The notes: generated by a model not told the origin, from the sequence alone. DNA of 64,000 nt from Pseudomonas sp. Leaf48 (GCF_001421885.1 NZ_LMLH01000003.1:254148-318147); one strand, 5' to 3'. Shown: positions 7,824 to 17,249, numbered from the stretch's first letter. Numbers and translations are program-made.

Positions 7824-9043
7824 TACAAAGCCCCCTTAGACCGGGCAAACCTGGCCAACAAAGCAACAACGATTAGCTGCACGGTTATAGAAAAGACATT
7901 CCCCCATGCCGCCCCATAAATTGAATAGTGCTTGATAAGGACATAACTGACAGGCAGTGAAATCAAAAGGCATATCACCGCACTGGCCAGTGACACCCGA
8001 TTATTCTTCGAGGCAATTAGGCCTCCCCATACGATGTCACCGACGGCGCGAAGGGCAAAAGAGAAAATCAGGATGCATAGAATCCCGTTGTCCGGACGCG
8101 GGACTGCCGCGTCCACATAATCCAGCACGACATTAAAGAAAATATAAATCAGCACGGCAACCGCGCAGGAGACTATCAAAGAGCGCAATACCCATTGATT
8201 GAAGAACAGTTGCCGGACCGTAAGTGCCTGTTGATTATTCTTATAACGCTTGGCGAGCACAGGGATGCCAATGACGGCAACAACCGCAAACGAAAGCGCT
8301 TGCAAGGTATTAGCGGCAGACCAGGAGTATACGTACTTACCGAGGCTGTCGTAAGGTTCAAGGTCCGCAATGAGAAACCGCTCTGCAAACTGACTCAACA
8401 AAATCAAACCGTCACCCAGATAAAACGGCAACCCTGCTTTCCAGACAGAGGCTGTAGTCACGGTAATGACTTCCCGGCTCTTATGTACGTTGATAACAAT
8501 AAAATACCCGACCACTATCACCAAGAGGTTGCTGATTACCCATAACCAAAGGACACTGGCAATGCTGGACACCACGCCGGCCATGAGTCCTCCAACCGCA
8601 ATCAGCGACCAGAGCCCGGTTTTCAGGAAGAACAACAACGCTCCCCAATTGGCTTTTTGTGCCGAAAAAACAAACGAGTTTATTTCGAAGGAAAGATGCT
8701 CCGTGACCATAAGCAGCGTGACGCATACGATCAACGCGGCACTCACCTGAACGTCGCTGAAAAGTGAGTAGAGTGAGACCGTCACCACCGAAAACAACAA
8801 ACCAACGGCCAGGTACAGGAGCAATACTTTATCGATGACGAGCCGGGAGCTTCCCCCGATGCTGATTAGTCGATTGATCTCAGAGCTGAACCCGACGCTG
8901 TAAAACTTCGAGGCAAGCAAAGGAGCGATCACTACGACGCCGTAAAAACCCAATGAGTCGTAACCCAGATAATGAGTGATGGCCAAGACCAGCAAAAACT
9001 TTGAGCCTAATGCAGTCGCCCTTAGCAACAACCGAAATATCAT
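7823..9043 (-). CDS. Wzx-type lipid-linked oligosaccharide flippase
   Basis: A 406-residue protein with about twelve transmembrane segments and the layout of the MATE/MOP-family flippases (paired six-helix halves; GDGLILLSQFAERFLIADL in the middle resembles the conserved start of the second-half helices). Wzx proteins flip undecaprenyl-linked repeat units to the periplasm. It overlaps the pyruvyltransferase gene upstream by four bases (ATGA) and the polymerase gene downstream by one base, so three EPS genes are translationally coupled. AT-rich codons set it apart from the flanking core genes. Confidence 0.85.
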   Translation of the reverse strand: MIFRLLLRATALGSKFLLVLAITHYLGYDSLGFYGVVVIAPLLASKFYSVGFSSEINRLISIGGSSRLVIDKVLLLYLAVGLLFSVVTVSLYSLFSDVQVSAALIVCVTLLMVTEHLSFEINSFVFSAQKANWGALLFFLKTGLWSLIAVGGLMAGVVSSIASVLWLWVISNLLVIVVGYFIVINVHKSREVITVTTASVWKAGLPFYLGDGLILLSQFAERFLIADLEPYDSLGKYVYSWSAANTLQALSFAVVAVIGIPVLAKRYKNNQQALTVRQLFFNQWVLRSLIVSCAVAVLIYIFFNVVLDYVDAAVPRPDNGILCILIFSFALRAVGDIVWGGLIASKNNRVSLASAVICLLISLPVSYVLIKHYSIYGAAWGNVFSITVQLIVVALLARFARSKGAL

Positions 9044-10155
9044 CGAACAACTCCTTTGATGATATTGTCCATCAGTGCCGTTTTGGCGACGATTTCTTTA
9101 CAGTTCGCCGTGAGTTTACTGCCAAATATGGAAAGAGCGTTGGGGGCGTAAACCGTATCAATGATGGTGTCGACATTGAAATCTCCTTCGTTGATCACCC
9201 AGTCTTCCACACCCATGTCCTGATAAGCACCAAAGCCTTTGCGCTCATAACTGATATGGAAAGCGGGTACTCCGGCCAGGAGCGACTCAATAGCGCCGTG
9301 CAGCCGCACGGAGATAACCAGGTCCGGTTGATACTTCGCAAGTGCCGCCTTCAAGGGCGGCAAGTCTTGCGTAATGCCAAGTTCCCGATAAAACGCACCG
9401 TCATCGTTGCCCCGGCCAGTGCTTTGCACAGCGTAGACCACTTCACTTTTGGCCCTTAACATCCTCAATAGAAGCCTCAGGTTTGAAACGTAGCTGATTT
9501 TCTTCTCTTTACTCCATTGCAACGGCTTGCGTAAAACAATACAGATCACGGCAGGAGATGATGCACAGCGGATGAGTTTTGGCTGCAGCAGAATTTTTTT
9601 CGCTAACGCCTGGACCGCCATGTCCGGTGCTCGGTATACATTTTCGTTGGTCTGGAAAATGTCCGACGACCTGTTGTCCCTGACGAATACAGCATTGGCG
9701 CTGGCGTAGTGCTCCACGATTGTGCTGCTTTCACCGTGGAACGGACCGATACTTTGTGGGAGGTAAATAGACGGCACCTTGCTCAAAATTGCGGTTTCAA
9801 GCTGTTTGGCATGGCCCAGTTTCAGCTTGATGTGTTCCAAGGCACTTTTTGACCGCATGTACCCACCGCCCACCCCTACAATCAGATCGCTGCTATTCAA
9901 AAGATCGGCAAGGGGGCTATAAGATTGTTTAAGGAAAATCGCCTCCTTCACCCTTCCAAATCCTTTAGCTGCCATGACCGGCGCGCCATAGCGCTTATAG
10001 GGAAGATAACCAAATGATTGCGGGTCCGACGCAACTACGTTGATTAAAGTGCCGGCACCAAAATTTCGCAGCACCGTGGCTATTGCCAAATCCACGAGTA
10101 GACCATCACCCGAATTGGACGCACTGTAGCCATGCAAAATAGTTACGTTCATCAT
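9040..10155 (-). CDS. Polysaccharide pyruvyltransferase family protein
   Basis: A 371-residue cytoplasmic enzyme of the WcaK/CsaB/PssM type, which adds ketal pyruvate from phosphoenolpyruvate to sugars of a growing repeat unit. Family marks are the N-terminal NSGDGLLVDLAI (usual form GNxGDxA), LIVGVGGGYMRSK, and near the C-terminus VISVRLHGAIESLLAGVPAFHISYERK. Pyruvylation makes the polymer anionic. Two Met codons start the frame, and only a weak CAG-type ribosome-binding site is seen. It lies between the glycosyltransferase and flippase genes, as expected for decoration of the lipid-linked unit before flipping. Confidence 0.9.
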   Translation of the reverse strand: MMNVTILHGYSASNSGDGLLVDLAIATVLRNFGAGTLINVVASDPQSFGYLPYKRYGAPVMAAKGFGRVKEAIFLKQSYSPLADLLNSSDLIVGVGGGYMRSKSALEHIKLKLGHAKQLETAILSKVPSIYLPQSIGPFHGESSTIVEHYASANAVFVRDNRSSDIFQTNENVYRAPDMAVQALAKKILLQPKLIRCASSPAVICIVLRKPLQWSKEKKISYVSNLRLLLRMLRAKSEVVYAVQSTGRGNDDGAFYRELGITQDLPPLKAALAKYQPDLVISVRLHGAIESLLAGVPAFHISYERKGFGAYQDMGVEDWVINEGDFNVDTIIDTVYAPNALSIFGSKLTANCKEIVAKTALMDNIIKGVVR

Positions 10156-10167
10156 CTGATTTTCTAC

Positions 10168-11250
10168 TTAATAATTTTGAGCGGAATACACGTCGTAGGT
10201 TTGCTGAATCATCAACGTTGCACTGAACCGCTCGCGCACCTTCTTGCGACTTTCAGCGCCAAGTTCCAGTAGTTTCTGTTTCTTGATATTCACCAAGATG
10301 TTGGCAAGCTCCTGATAGTCACCCGTCGAGAACAAGTAGCCGGTGATTTTGTCCGTCACCAATTCAGGAAGCGATGTGCAGTCACTGGCTATCACCGGCA
10401 CGCCCATGGCCATCCCCTCGAGAGGAACCATGGCAAAGCCTTCCCAGCGACTTGGAACAATCAGGGCGTCCGCCGATTTGTACAGTTCGTTTACTTCAGC
10501 CGGGGTCACCCATGGCAGGTACTCCACCGCATCAATATCAGGGCACTCTACGGAGTCATCATTGACAGCACTCCCGACCACAGTGAGTTTCAAGTCCGTT
10601 CGATCGACTTCGGTGAACGCTTTGAGCAACACATCGAAGCCTTTCTGATAGTCCAGTCGACCCACAAACAAGAGCTGGATGTCCGCTCCCCGGTCCGGCT
10701 TGGCCTGATCACTCTTATAGTGAATTCCGTTATAAATCAGTTTCATACGGTGGCGATCGATACCAAACGACGCCGCTTTATCCAACTCGTACTGACTGAC
10801 GCAGATAATGACATCTGTCACTTTCTGCAAAACCCGCTCAACCAGCGAATACACTTTCTGTTTGACTGGAGAACCCTCCATCAAGAAGGAAAATGCGTGC
10901 GGGCAGTAAACGATTTTAGGTGACCGCCATGGGCGCAGGAGCAGACAGACGCTTCGGCCAATGACACCGGAGAAAGTGCTGTGCAAGTGCACGACATCCG
11001 GTTTTTCCTTGAAGATCACCTGGGCTAATTGCCAGGCAAAACGCAACAGGGATACTACATCTCTCTTCTTTCTCGAGAAGGTCCTGATGTTTCGCTCATC
11101 AATGCCGTGCAGTTCTTTCTTCTGGTCGTGCGGAACTAGATAAACAAGCTCATACTTCAGAGCGTGATCTTGAGGCGGGGTCGATATCGTACGAATGACC
11201 GTCGCAACGCCACCTTTTATGGTTTCCGCCACATGTAGTACTTTTTTCAT
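10168..11250 (-). CDS. Family 4 glycosyltransferase
   Basis: A 360-residue GT-B fold enzyme. The N-terminal domain starts MKKVLHVAETIKGGVATVI with the glycine loop that packs on the donor. The C-terminal domain has LLFVGRLDYQKGFDVLLKAF and the E-x7-E motif in EGFAMVPLEGMAMGVPVIAS, near residues 280-290. GT4 enzymes are retaining transferases using nucleotide sugars such as UDP- or GDP-hexoses; the donor and acceptor here cannot be read from sequence. It is the only glycosyltransferase gene inside the window, so others, including the initiating phosphoglycosyltransferase, must be elsewhere. A GGATGGATT element precedes the ATG. Confidence 0.93.
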   Translation of the reverse strand: MKKVLHVAETIKGGVATVIRTISTPPQDHALKYELVYLVPHDQKKELHGIDERNIRTFSRKKRDVVSLLRFAWQLAQVIFKEKPDVVHLHSTFSGVIGRSVCLLLRPWRSPKIVYCPHAFSFLMEGSPVKQKVYSLVERVLQKVTDVIICVSQYELDKAASFGIDRHRMKLIYNGIHYKSDQAKPDRGADIQLLFVGRLDYQKGFDVLLKAFTEVDRTDLKLTVVGSAVNDDSVECPDIDAVEYLPWVTPAEVNELYKSADALIVPSRWEGFAMVPLEGMAMGVPVIASDCTSLPELVTDKITGYLFSTGDYQELANILVNIKKQKLLELGAESRKKVRERFSATLMIQQTYDVYSAQNY

Positions 11251-11351
11251 AATCCATCCAACTCCATGAACTTGGTCGCAGGTAAAACAGCGCTGAGAGT
11301 GGTTATCTTCGACCCACTCTCAACCCGACTACCTGGTAGATAGAACTCGCT

Positions 11352-13580
11352 TCAGGACTTGTCAGAGGCGTATTCATAATTGTAATAGGCATAGCTGCCA
11401 TTACCGTAATAACTGGACGCCCGCTTCTCGACACCATTAAAAATGGCGCCCTTCAACTCGATACCGTTTTGCGCAAACCGACGAATTGTCAGCTCAATCT
11501 CTTTGGCGGGATTCACACCAAAGCGAGTCACTATCAAATTAATGGCAGCTTCACGCCCAACGATTGCAGCATCTGTAACCGCAAGAAGGGGTGGCGTATC
11601 GATGATGACTACATCGTAGAGCTCACTCAATCGCGCCAGGAGCTCTCGAAAGTTGGCATGCATCAACAGTTCTGATGGATTGGGCGGTACCTGCCCACGA
11701 CTGATGAAATGCAGGTTATCCATCTCGAGTTTGTTGATGGCCTGCTCAATACTGCAGCGCTTGGTCAAAAGGTCTGATAATCCATTGCTGATCGGAGTAG
11801 CCAGGGATTTGTGCAGATGACCTTTGCGCATATCGGCATCGATCAATACGACCCTCTGCCCGCTTTGAGCGATCACCGCGGCCAGGTTCGAGGAAACAAA
11901 CGTTTTGCCCACTTGCGGGCTAGGGCCGGAAATCATGATCCGGTTGTTGGTCGCATCCAGCCCCGCAAAGTGCAAACTGGTTCGCAGGCTGCGTATCGAC
12001 TCGATGGACAGGTCAGTAGGATTGCGCAGAGCCAACAGAAAGGACTGGTTGTTGACGCCATCGCCCACCCGAAGTTTTTTGCTGTCCTCTTCCTGTTGCA
12101 GGGCGCTGTACGGAATGGAGGCATAGACCGGCAGTCCGAGTTGCTCGATGGCTTCCGGCCCCTCGATTCCTCGGCTCAATGATTTACGCACCAACACCAA
12201 GGCAACACCGACAAAACCGCCCAGGAAAGTTGCAATGAGAATGATCAAGGCTTTGCGTGGCTTGACCGGGGATGTGATATCGACATCGGCCGAATCGATC
12301 AGCCGCGCATTACCAACCGCCCCTGCCCTTACGATGTCCAATTCCTGGGACTTGTTGAGAAGTTGGGTGTAGATCTGTGTCGCCACTTCCACATCACGAG
12401 TGAGGTTCAATAGCTCCTGTTGCGTGGCCGGAAGATCCTGAACCTTCTTCTCCAAACCGTGACGTTGTTTGTTCAAGTCCCCCAACTGAGCCATCAAGGC
12501 GCGGTAGGCCGGGTGCTCTCGGGTGAACTTTCGATCAAGGTCCGCTTGCTGGAGTTTCAAATCAGAGATGCGCGTATCCAAAACCACCATCTGTTCCAGT
12601 ACAGATTTGGTTTCGAGCGAGATATTTACTGTATTTCCGCGGGTTTGATAGGTGTTCAGCGCGTTGCTGGCTTTGATCAGATCCTCTTTAACCTGAGGGA
12701 GTTGTGCCTGCAGAAAATCCAGACTCTGGGCCGCCTCGGCAGAGGTGCGCTGCACATTCTGCTCCACGTAAAGCGCCGAGATCTTGTTCAGAATTTTTAC
12801 AGCCAAGGTGTAGTCGGTGCTGGCCAGGGCCAGGCTTATGATGCCTGACTCTTTACCTTGTTCGGAGACCTCAAGGGCGTCCTGATAATTCTTGATGGTG
12901 ACAATTCGTGGATTGCGAACGACTTCAAATTCAGTGCCAGGGTTCGCGACCATGTGCGCGACAAGCACCTCGACCCCATTCTCCACGGCGGCTGCGCCTG
13001 TGGTTCCGCCGACCAACAAACCGCCATCTTCATCGTAGAGTTGGAAGCGGTTCTGCTCACCGGCAATCAGGGTCAATTTTTCGCCCAACAACTCATCAGG
13101 CAGTTTGAGCTTTTCGATTTCCAGCAGTTCGCCCCCCCAGGCGAAACTGTTCATGCCCAGGCGCGGAGGCGAAACACTTTGCGCGGGGGTACTTTTAAAT
13201 CTTCGCGCAATGAAGCCACCCACAACGGGAAAGGTGTGGGGCGTTATCACAATATCCAGGCGCAGGTCATCGACGGTTTTGCCGATGACAGTGCGGGACT
13301 TGATAATTCCGATCTCGGTAGCCGCCGGGGATTGCCCACCGAGCATGCTGCTGATATCCGAGAAACCCAACATGTCGTTCTTTTTAGGCTCGACCTGTAC
13401 CAGAGCGTTCGCCAGATACACGGGCGACGATAATATCGCATAGGCGGCGCCGGTCACCATAAACGCACCGGTGATGGCACCTATTAACCATTTATGATCA
13501 ATCAATGTGCCTAGTAAGCCGAGAAGATCAATCTCGTCTTTATCTTTATCCCGAGTGCTGACTACTGACGGTAACTGCAT
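11352..13580 (-). CDS. Wzc-type tyrosine autokinase / chain-length regulator
   Basis: A 742-residue inner-membrane BY-kinase. It has a Wzz domain with TM1 at about residues 31-50, a periplasmic region with coiled coil and GNVR-like part to about 440, TM2 at about 444-464, then a cytoplasmic kinase: Walker A GPSPQVGKT (552-560), Walker A' VVLIDADMR (577-585), Walker B DVVIIDTPP (656-664). The tail is a tyrosine cluster with seven Tyr in the last 19 residues (SYYGNGSYAYYNYEY), the autophosphorylation site. The ATG at 13580 is preferred because the longer frame would run into the phosphatase gene. It pairs with the phosphatase upstream and the Wza-type channel at 81-1190 to control polymer length and export. 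Confidence 0.95.
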   Translation of the reverse strand: MQLPSVVSTRDKDKDEIDLLGLLGTLIDHKWLIGAITGAFMVTGAAYAILSSPVYLANALVQVEPKKNDMLGFSDISSMLGGQSPAATEIGIIKSRTVIGKTVDDLRLDIVITPHTFPVVGGFIARRFKSTPAQSVSPPRLGMNSFAWGGELLEIEKLKLPDELLGEKLTLIAGEQNRFQLYDEDGGLLVGGTTGAAAVENGVEVLVAHMVANPGTEFEVVRNPRIVTIKNYQDALEVSEQGKESGIISLALASTDYTLAVKILNKISALYVEQNVQRTSAEAAQSLDFLQAQLPQVKEDLIKASNALNTYQTRGNTVNISLETKSVLEQMVVLDTRISDLKLQQADLDRKFTREHPAYRALMAQLGDLNKQRHGLEKKVQDLPATQQELLNLTRDVEVATQIYTQLLNKSQELDIVRAGAVGNARLIDSADVDITSPVKPRKALIILIATFLGGFVGVALVLVRKSLSRGIEGPEAIEQLGLPVYASIPYSALQQEEDSKKLRVGDGVNNQSFLLALRNPTDLSIESIRSLRTSLHFAGLDATNNRIMISGPSPQVGKTFVSSNLAAVIAQSGQRVVLIDADMRKGHLHKSLATPISNGLSDLLTKRCSIEQAINKLEMDNLHFISRGQVPPNPSELLMHANFRELLARLSELYDVVIIDTPPLLAVTDAAIVGREAAINLIVTRFGVNPAKEIELTIRRFAQNGIELKGAIFNGVEKRASSYYGNGSYAYYNYEYASDKS

Positions 13581-13630
13581 AAGGTCTATTCTTTTACCTT
13601 TAATACTAATCTGAAAACCATCCATCAACG

Positions 13631-14065
13631 TCAGAGGCGCTGTGCCCATGAGCACACGGCATCTTTAATCAATGCATGGGCATGGACAAAAGCAGCTTTT
13701 CCTTGACGATACGGATCCTTGATTTCTCGCTCACTCTGCCACTTGCCCAGAAGAAACACTTTGCCCCGCGCGTGCGGTGCAACTTTCAGTACATCCGCTA
13801 CATGGCCCTTTTCCATGACAAGGATAAGATCGGATTCATCGACAATGGCTGAAGTAATCTGGCGCGCCCGAAACGCTTGAGCGCAAAGCCCTTGCTCTTC
13901 CAGCAACTGGCGGGCATTGCTTTCCATAGACTCGCCTGCCCGCGCGTGCAAGCCCGCGGAGGTCACGACGATCGGTGAAGGTTCCAGTGCGTTGCGCAGC
14001 AACAGTTCGGCAGTGGGGCTTCGACAAATATTGCCAACGCAAACGATAAGAATATTTCTGAACAA
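13631..14065 (-). CDS. Low-molecular-weight protein tyrosine phosphatase (Wzb-type)
   Basis: A 144-residue phosphatase with the P-loop CVGNICRSP (C-x5-R-S) at residues 9-17 and the catalytic Asp in DPYRQG near residue 116. It would dephosphorylate the tyrosine tail of the Wzc-type kinase encoded 50 bases downstream, allowing cycling of the export complex. The start is a TTG at 14065, supported by GGGGA 8 bases upstream and by the family N-terminus FRNILIVCVGN. It is the first gene of the large minus-strand EPS block, so the promoter should lie in 14066-14396. Confidence 0.94.
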   Translation of the reverse strand: MFRNILIVCVGNICRSPTAELLLRNALEPSPIVVTSAGLHARAGESMESNARQLLEEQGLCAQAFRARQITSAIVDESDLILVMEKGHVADVLKVAPHARGKVFLLGKWQSEREIKDPYRQGKAAFVHAHALIKDAVCSWAQRL

Positions 14066-14396
14066 GGCTACTTTCCCCGTAGTGTGTCGATTTGGCCAAT
14101 CTATCGCGGGGATATGAGTGAACCGACAGGTCGGTCCCGCATTCAGAGATGGATCAATGTTGTTGATGCAAGTGTATTAGATACCACGACTCACAAATAA
14201 CGCCCAAGCAGAATAGCCGGACTAAAAATAACGACGGCGCCGCTACTGATAATTACCAGACAAAAAATAACATTTCACTTCACTCACCCTCACCTACAGG
14301 CAAATCGGTCTTATGGATTGAATGAACTCCGCCTTGCCCCTCCAGTCTGATTCATTGCAGGACTACAGTATTACCTCAGGAACGTCCAACAAGACA
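14066..14396. other. Divergent intergenic region between phosphatase and glycosidase genes
   Basis: About 330 bases with no credible gene, AT-rich with A-runs near 14226 and 14264. It must hold the promoter of the eight-gene minus-strand EPS block and that of the glycosidase. I see no convincing -35/-10 pair or known operator. Confidence 0.6.
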
Positions 14397-15356
14397 ATGA
14401 CAAATTTCAAACTGTTTACCGCCTCGTTTGTTTTCGTATCCGGCATACTCAATCAGGCTTATGCCAGTGACACTTTTCCGGCGCTGAAAGAAGAAAACAG
14501 CACAATAGGTATTCAAGTAAAGATTCAAAACTTCACCGCCACCGACGCCCGGCAGATCAAAGAGGCCGGTTTCGGTTTCGTGCGTTTTGGCGTATGGACC
14601 AACAGCCTGGCAAACCCTGCGTATCAAACCCGGATCAAGGAAGCCTTTGCTGCCGCCGGGTCGGCTGACCTGCCGGTGTTGATGACCGTTCGCTCTACGG
14701 TGGCTCTAACCAACAGCACCAACAGCGGCAGCCGGGATCTGGCCAGCGCTGGAGAGTCGTTCGCCCATTCCGTCATCAATCTGGAAAACACCTACCACAG
14801 TCAACTTGTGGCCATTGAAATCTGGAATGAACCCGATTTGTCGAAATATTGGCCCACAGGCGATTTTGAGCAGACGTTTGTCCCTTTCATGAGTGCCGTA
14901 TGCAACTCGTTGAGCAAGCGCGATTACTCGACGCCAATGATCGGTTTTGGATTTGCAAAGGCGCCGACCGCAAACTCCAAGGCGAGCGTCGCGCTGACCA
15001 GGATTGTCAACGATCATCCACAGTGCCTGACTGCGGTCTCGTACCACCCCTATGGGATGTCGCACAGTGAAATCAGCCGGACCCAGGCGTACATTCTGGA
15101 TACTTTCCATGTACCCGGTGTCATTTCCGAATGGGGCGTGCCGTCGCTCACACGCATCGGCGGAACTACCGGCCAGGCATCAAGGATCACAGACTTTATT
15201 GCAGGCATCAAAAAGCTGAACGTACCGCTGACCTCGATTTACGAATGGAAAAACACCGATTCAGGAAGCAACGACCGCGAGAAGAACTTTGGTTTGATGA
15301 CATCGGATGGCAAGCCCAAGCCAGCGGCAACTGCTGCACAAGCGCTGTTGAAATAA
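14397..15356 (+). CDS. Secreted clan GH-A glycoside hydrolase (PslG/cellulase-like)
   Basis: A 319-residue protein with a signal peptide (MTNFKLFTASFVFVSGILNQ, then AYAS) and a TIM-barrel glycosidase pattern. The acid/base Glu145 is in IEIWNEPD and the likely nucleophile Glu245 in VISEWGVPS, about 100 residues apart as in clan GH-A (GH5/GH39). A conserved-looking SYHPYG lies between. The ATG at 14397 is chosen for its signal peptide; an upstream ATG at 14322 would bury it. Hydrolases of this kind, such as PslG, sit in EPS loci and cut polymer in the periplasm during synthesis. It has its own promoter, opposite to the polymerase block. The substrate is unknown. Confidence 0.85.
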   Translation: MTNFKLFTASFVFVSGILNQAYASDTFPALKEENSTIGIQVKIQNFTATDARQIKEAGFGFVRFGVWTNSLANPAYQTRIKEAFAAAGSADLPVLMTVRSTVALTNSTNSGSRDLASAGESFAHSVINLENTYHSQLVAIEIWNEPDLSKYWPTGDFEQTFVPFMSAVCNSLSKRDYSTPMIGFGFAKAPTANSKASVALTRIVNDHPQCLTAVSYHPYGMSHSEISRTQAYILDTFHVPGVISEWGVPSLTRIGGTTGQASRITDFIAGIKKLNVPLTSIYEWKNTDSGSNDREKNFGLMTSDGKPKPAATAAQALLK

Positions 15357-15609
15357 CCGGCGTTTCAGACGGATATGAACTCTGCGCCTGGGCAGACAGG
15401 CGCAAGGCGGGAGGGGCTGCCCAAGCGTCAACGGTCAGTTGCTTTGAACCTGCCGGGCGATTCGGCATCTTATTGATCAATACCAGGCCCCTCCTTTCCA
15501 GCAGCCGTTTTCAAGTTGTTGCCGCAGGGGCTATCGATACACGTAAGCGCCCTTGAGTGGCTGTCAGCGCTCGGGTAATGTCACCAGACCCATAGGACAG
15601 AGCACGCCC

Positions 15610-16536
15610 ATGACTTCCAAGCTGGAACAACTTAAACAAATGACGACCGTGGTTGCCGACACCGGCGACTTCGAAGCTATCGCTCGCGTCAAACCCGTGG
15701 ACGCCACCACCAACCCGTCGCTGCTGCTCAAGGCTGCGGCCATTCCCGCTTATGCCGAGCTGTTGAACGCTTGCGTCAGTGACTGCAAGGGCGATGTCGG
15801 CCTGGCCAGCGACCGTTTCGGCGTCGCGGTGGGCCAAGAGATCCTCAAGGTGATTCCGGGGCGTATTTCCACCGAAGTGGATGCGCGCCTGTCATTCGAC
15901 ACTGACGCCGTGTTGACCCGTGCGCATCGCCTGATCGAGTTGTACGAACAGGCCGGCATTGGCCGTGACCGCGTACTGATCAAGATCGCGTCGACCTGGG
16001 AAGGCATCCGCGCTGCCGAGATCCTCGAAAAGGAAGGCATCCAGACCAACCTGACCCTGCTGTTCTCCTTCGCCCAGGCCGCCGCCTGTGCCGATGCCGG
16101 GGTGTTCCTGATTTCGCCGTTCGTGGGGCGCATCTACGACTGGTACAAGAAAGCCAATGGAAACGACTACACCGGCGCGGATGACCCGGGCGTGCAGTCG
16201 GTGACCCGTATCTACAACTACTACAAGGCCAATGACTACAAGACCGTGGTCATGGGCGCGAGCTTCCGCAACCTCGGCCAGATCGAGCAACTGGCCGGCT
16301 GCGACCGCCTGACCATCAGCCCGGACCTGATCGACAAGCTGGCGGCGGATACGGGCAAGCTGGAGCGCAAGCTCGCTCCTGGACATGCTGGTGAAGCCCG
16401 CCTGAGCCTCAATGAAGCGCAGTTCCGCTGGTTGTCCAACGAGGATGCGATGGCGACCGAAAAGCTGGCCGAGGGGATTCGTCAGTTTGCCCGGGATCAG
16501 GAAAAGCTCGAGGCTTTGCTGCAAGCCAAGCTGTGA
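15610..16536 (+). CDS. tal: Transaldolase
   Basis: A 308-residue TalB-type transaldolase of the non-oxidative pentose phosphate pathway, transferring dihydroxyacetone from sedoheptulose-7-phosphate to glyceraldehyde-3-phosphate. Visible marks are [14 protein letters not shown] near the N-terminus, the Schiff-base Lys in [12 protein letters not shown], and [18 protein letters not shown]. The start at 15610 has AGGA 13 bases upstream and gives [10 protein letters not shown]; upstream in-frame codons add a non-family extension. A strong terminator follows. It marks the border between the accessory EPS locus and conserved sequence. Confidence 0.97.
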   Translation: MTSKLEQLKQMTTVVADTGDFEAIARVKPVDATTNPSLLLKAAAIPAYAELLNACVSDCKGDVGLASDRFGVAVGQEILKVIPGRISTEVDARLSFDTDAVLTRAHRLIELYEQAGIGRDRVLIKIASTWEGIRAAEILEKEGIQTNLTLLFSFAQAAACADAGVFLISPFVGRIYDWYKKANGNDYTGADDPGVQSVTRIYNYYKANDYKTVVMGASFRNLGQIEQLAGCDRLTISPDLIDKLAADTGKLERKLAPGHAGEARLSLNEAQFRWLSNEDAMATEKLAEGIRQFARDQEKLEALLQAKL

Positions 16537-16554
16537 CCTGAGCTGGTGTAATGC

Positions 16555-16589
16555 AAAAAGGGCGAACCCTGGTGGGTTCGCCCTTTTTT
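16555..16589 (+). terminator. Intrinsic terminator of tal
   Basis: AAAAAGGGCGAACCC (16555-16569) pairs with GGGTTCGCCCTTTTT (16574-16588) around TGGT and ends in a T-run. It starts 18 bases after the tal stop. The A-run on the left makes it usable for the convergent rssC gene as well. Confidence 0.92.
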
Positions 16590-16640
16590 GTGTCTGGAAG
16601 GACAGGTTGATCTCGCGGAAATGAGCGGTGACTGTGCTGC

Positions 16641-16737
16641 CGCCTTCGCGGGCAAGCCCGCTCCCACAGTGTCCGTGTCGAACTCACATTTTGTGGGGCA
16701 CGCCAAACCTGTGGGAGCGGGCTTGCCCGCGAAGGCG
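16641..16737. repeat. REP inverted pair (BIME-like)
   Basis: Two REP units face each other, at 16641-16667 and 16711-16737. Each carries GTGGGAGCGGGCTTGCCCGC or its complement and they are separated by 43 bases. The same core recurs at 41211-41299 and 54544-54633. Confidence 0.9.
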
Positions 16738-16766
16738 TCCGGACAGGCACCCATTTTCTCAGAGGA

Positions 16767-17249
16767 TCAGTGACGCTCCAGCGCATTCACCAGGTCATGG
16801 AACGCTTCACGATTGTGGTCGTTCAGGCCCATGAGGATCTTGTGCGCTTCGAGCACCTTGATCCGCACCACTTCTTCCGACTGATCCTGGTCTGGAAGGT
16901 CGTCCAGGCACTCAGGGCACGGCACGGGCTGGTCAACGATGTTGAACACTTGCTCGAAGCCCATGGACTGCAGCAGACGGGTGATGTCTTCGTGGGTGGT
17001 GACGACAGTCGGCAACAGGCCGACCTTCTGCCGCGACAGGATCGACAACTTGGCCAGCAAGCCAAGGGTGGTGCTGTCGATGCTGCGGGTTTCGGTCAGG
17101 TCGATCACGATCGCGTTGAAATTCAACGCGGTGAAGATCCGCTCAATAGTCGCATCCAACGCCGAACACAGGGTCAGGCGAACTTCACCGACGAACTTCA
17201 GGACGAAGGTGCCGTCCTGCTCGGCGAACTGGATTCTACCGGTACTCAT
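16767..17249 (-). CDS. rssC: STAS-domain anti-sigma factor antagonist (RssC-type)
   Basis: A 160-residue protein. Residues 1-105 form a STAS domain with the phosphorylatable Ser59 in TRSIDSTTLGLL; the C-terminal 50 residues include a Cys pair (CPECLDD) and a helical end. Such proteins switch partners when a Ser is phosphorylated by a kinase and dephosphorylated by a PP2C phosphatase. The phosphatase is encoded just upstream with a four-base ATGA overlap, so both are co-translated. Order and size match what I remember of PA2797 next to tal in PAO1, where the pair is linked to RpoS control. The symbol rests on that synteny. Confidence 0.87.
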   Translation of the reverse strand: MSTGRIQFAEQDGTFVLKFVGEVRLTLCSALDATIERIFTALNFNAIVIDLTETRSIDSTTLGLLAKLSILSRQKVGLLPTVVTTHEDITRLLQSMGFEQVFNIVDQPVPCPECLDDLPDQDQSEEVVRIKVLEAHKILMGLNDHNREAFHDLVNALERH

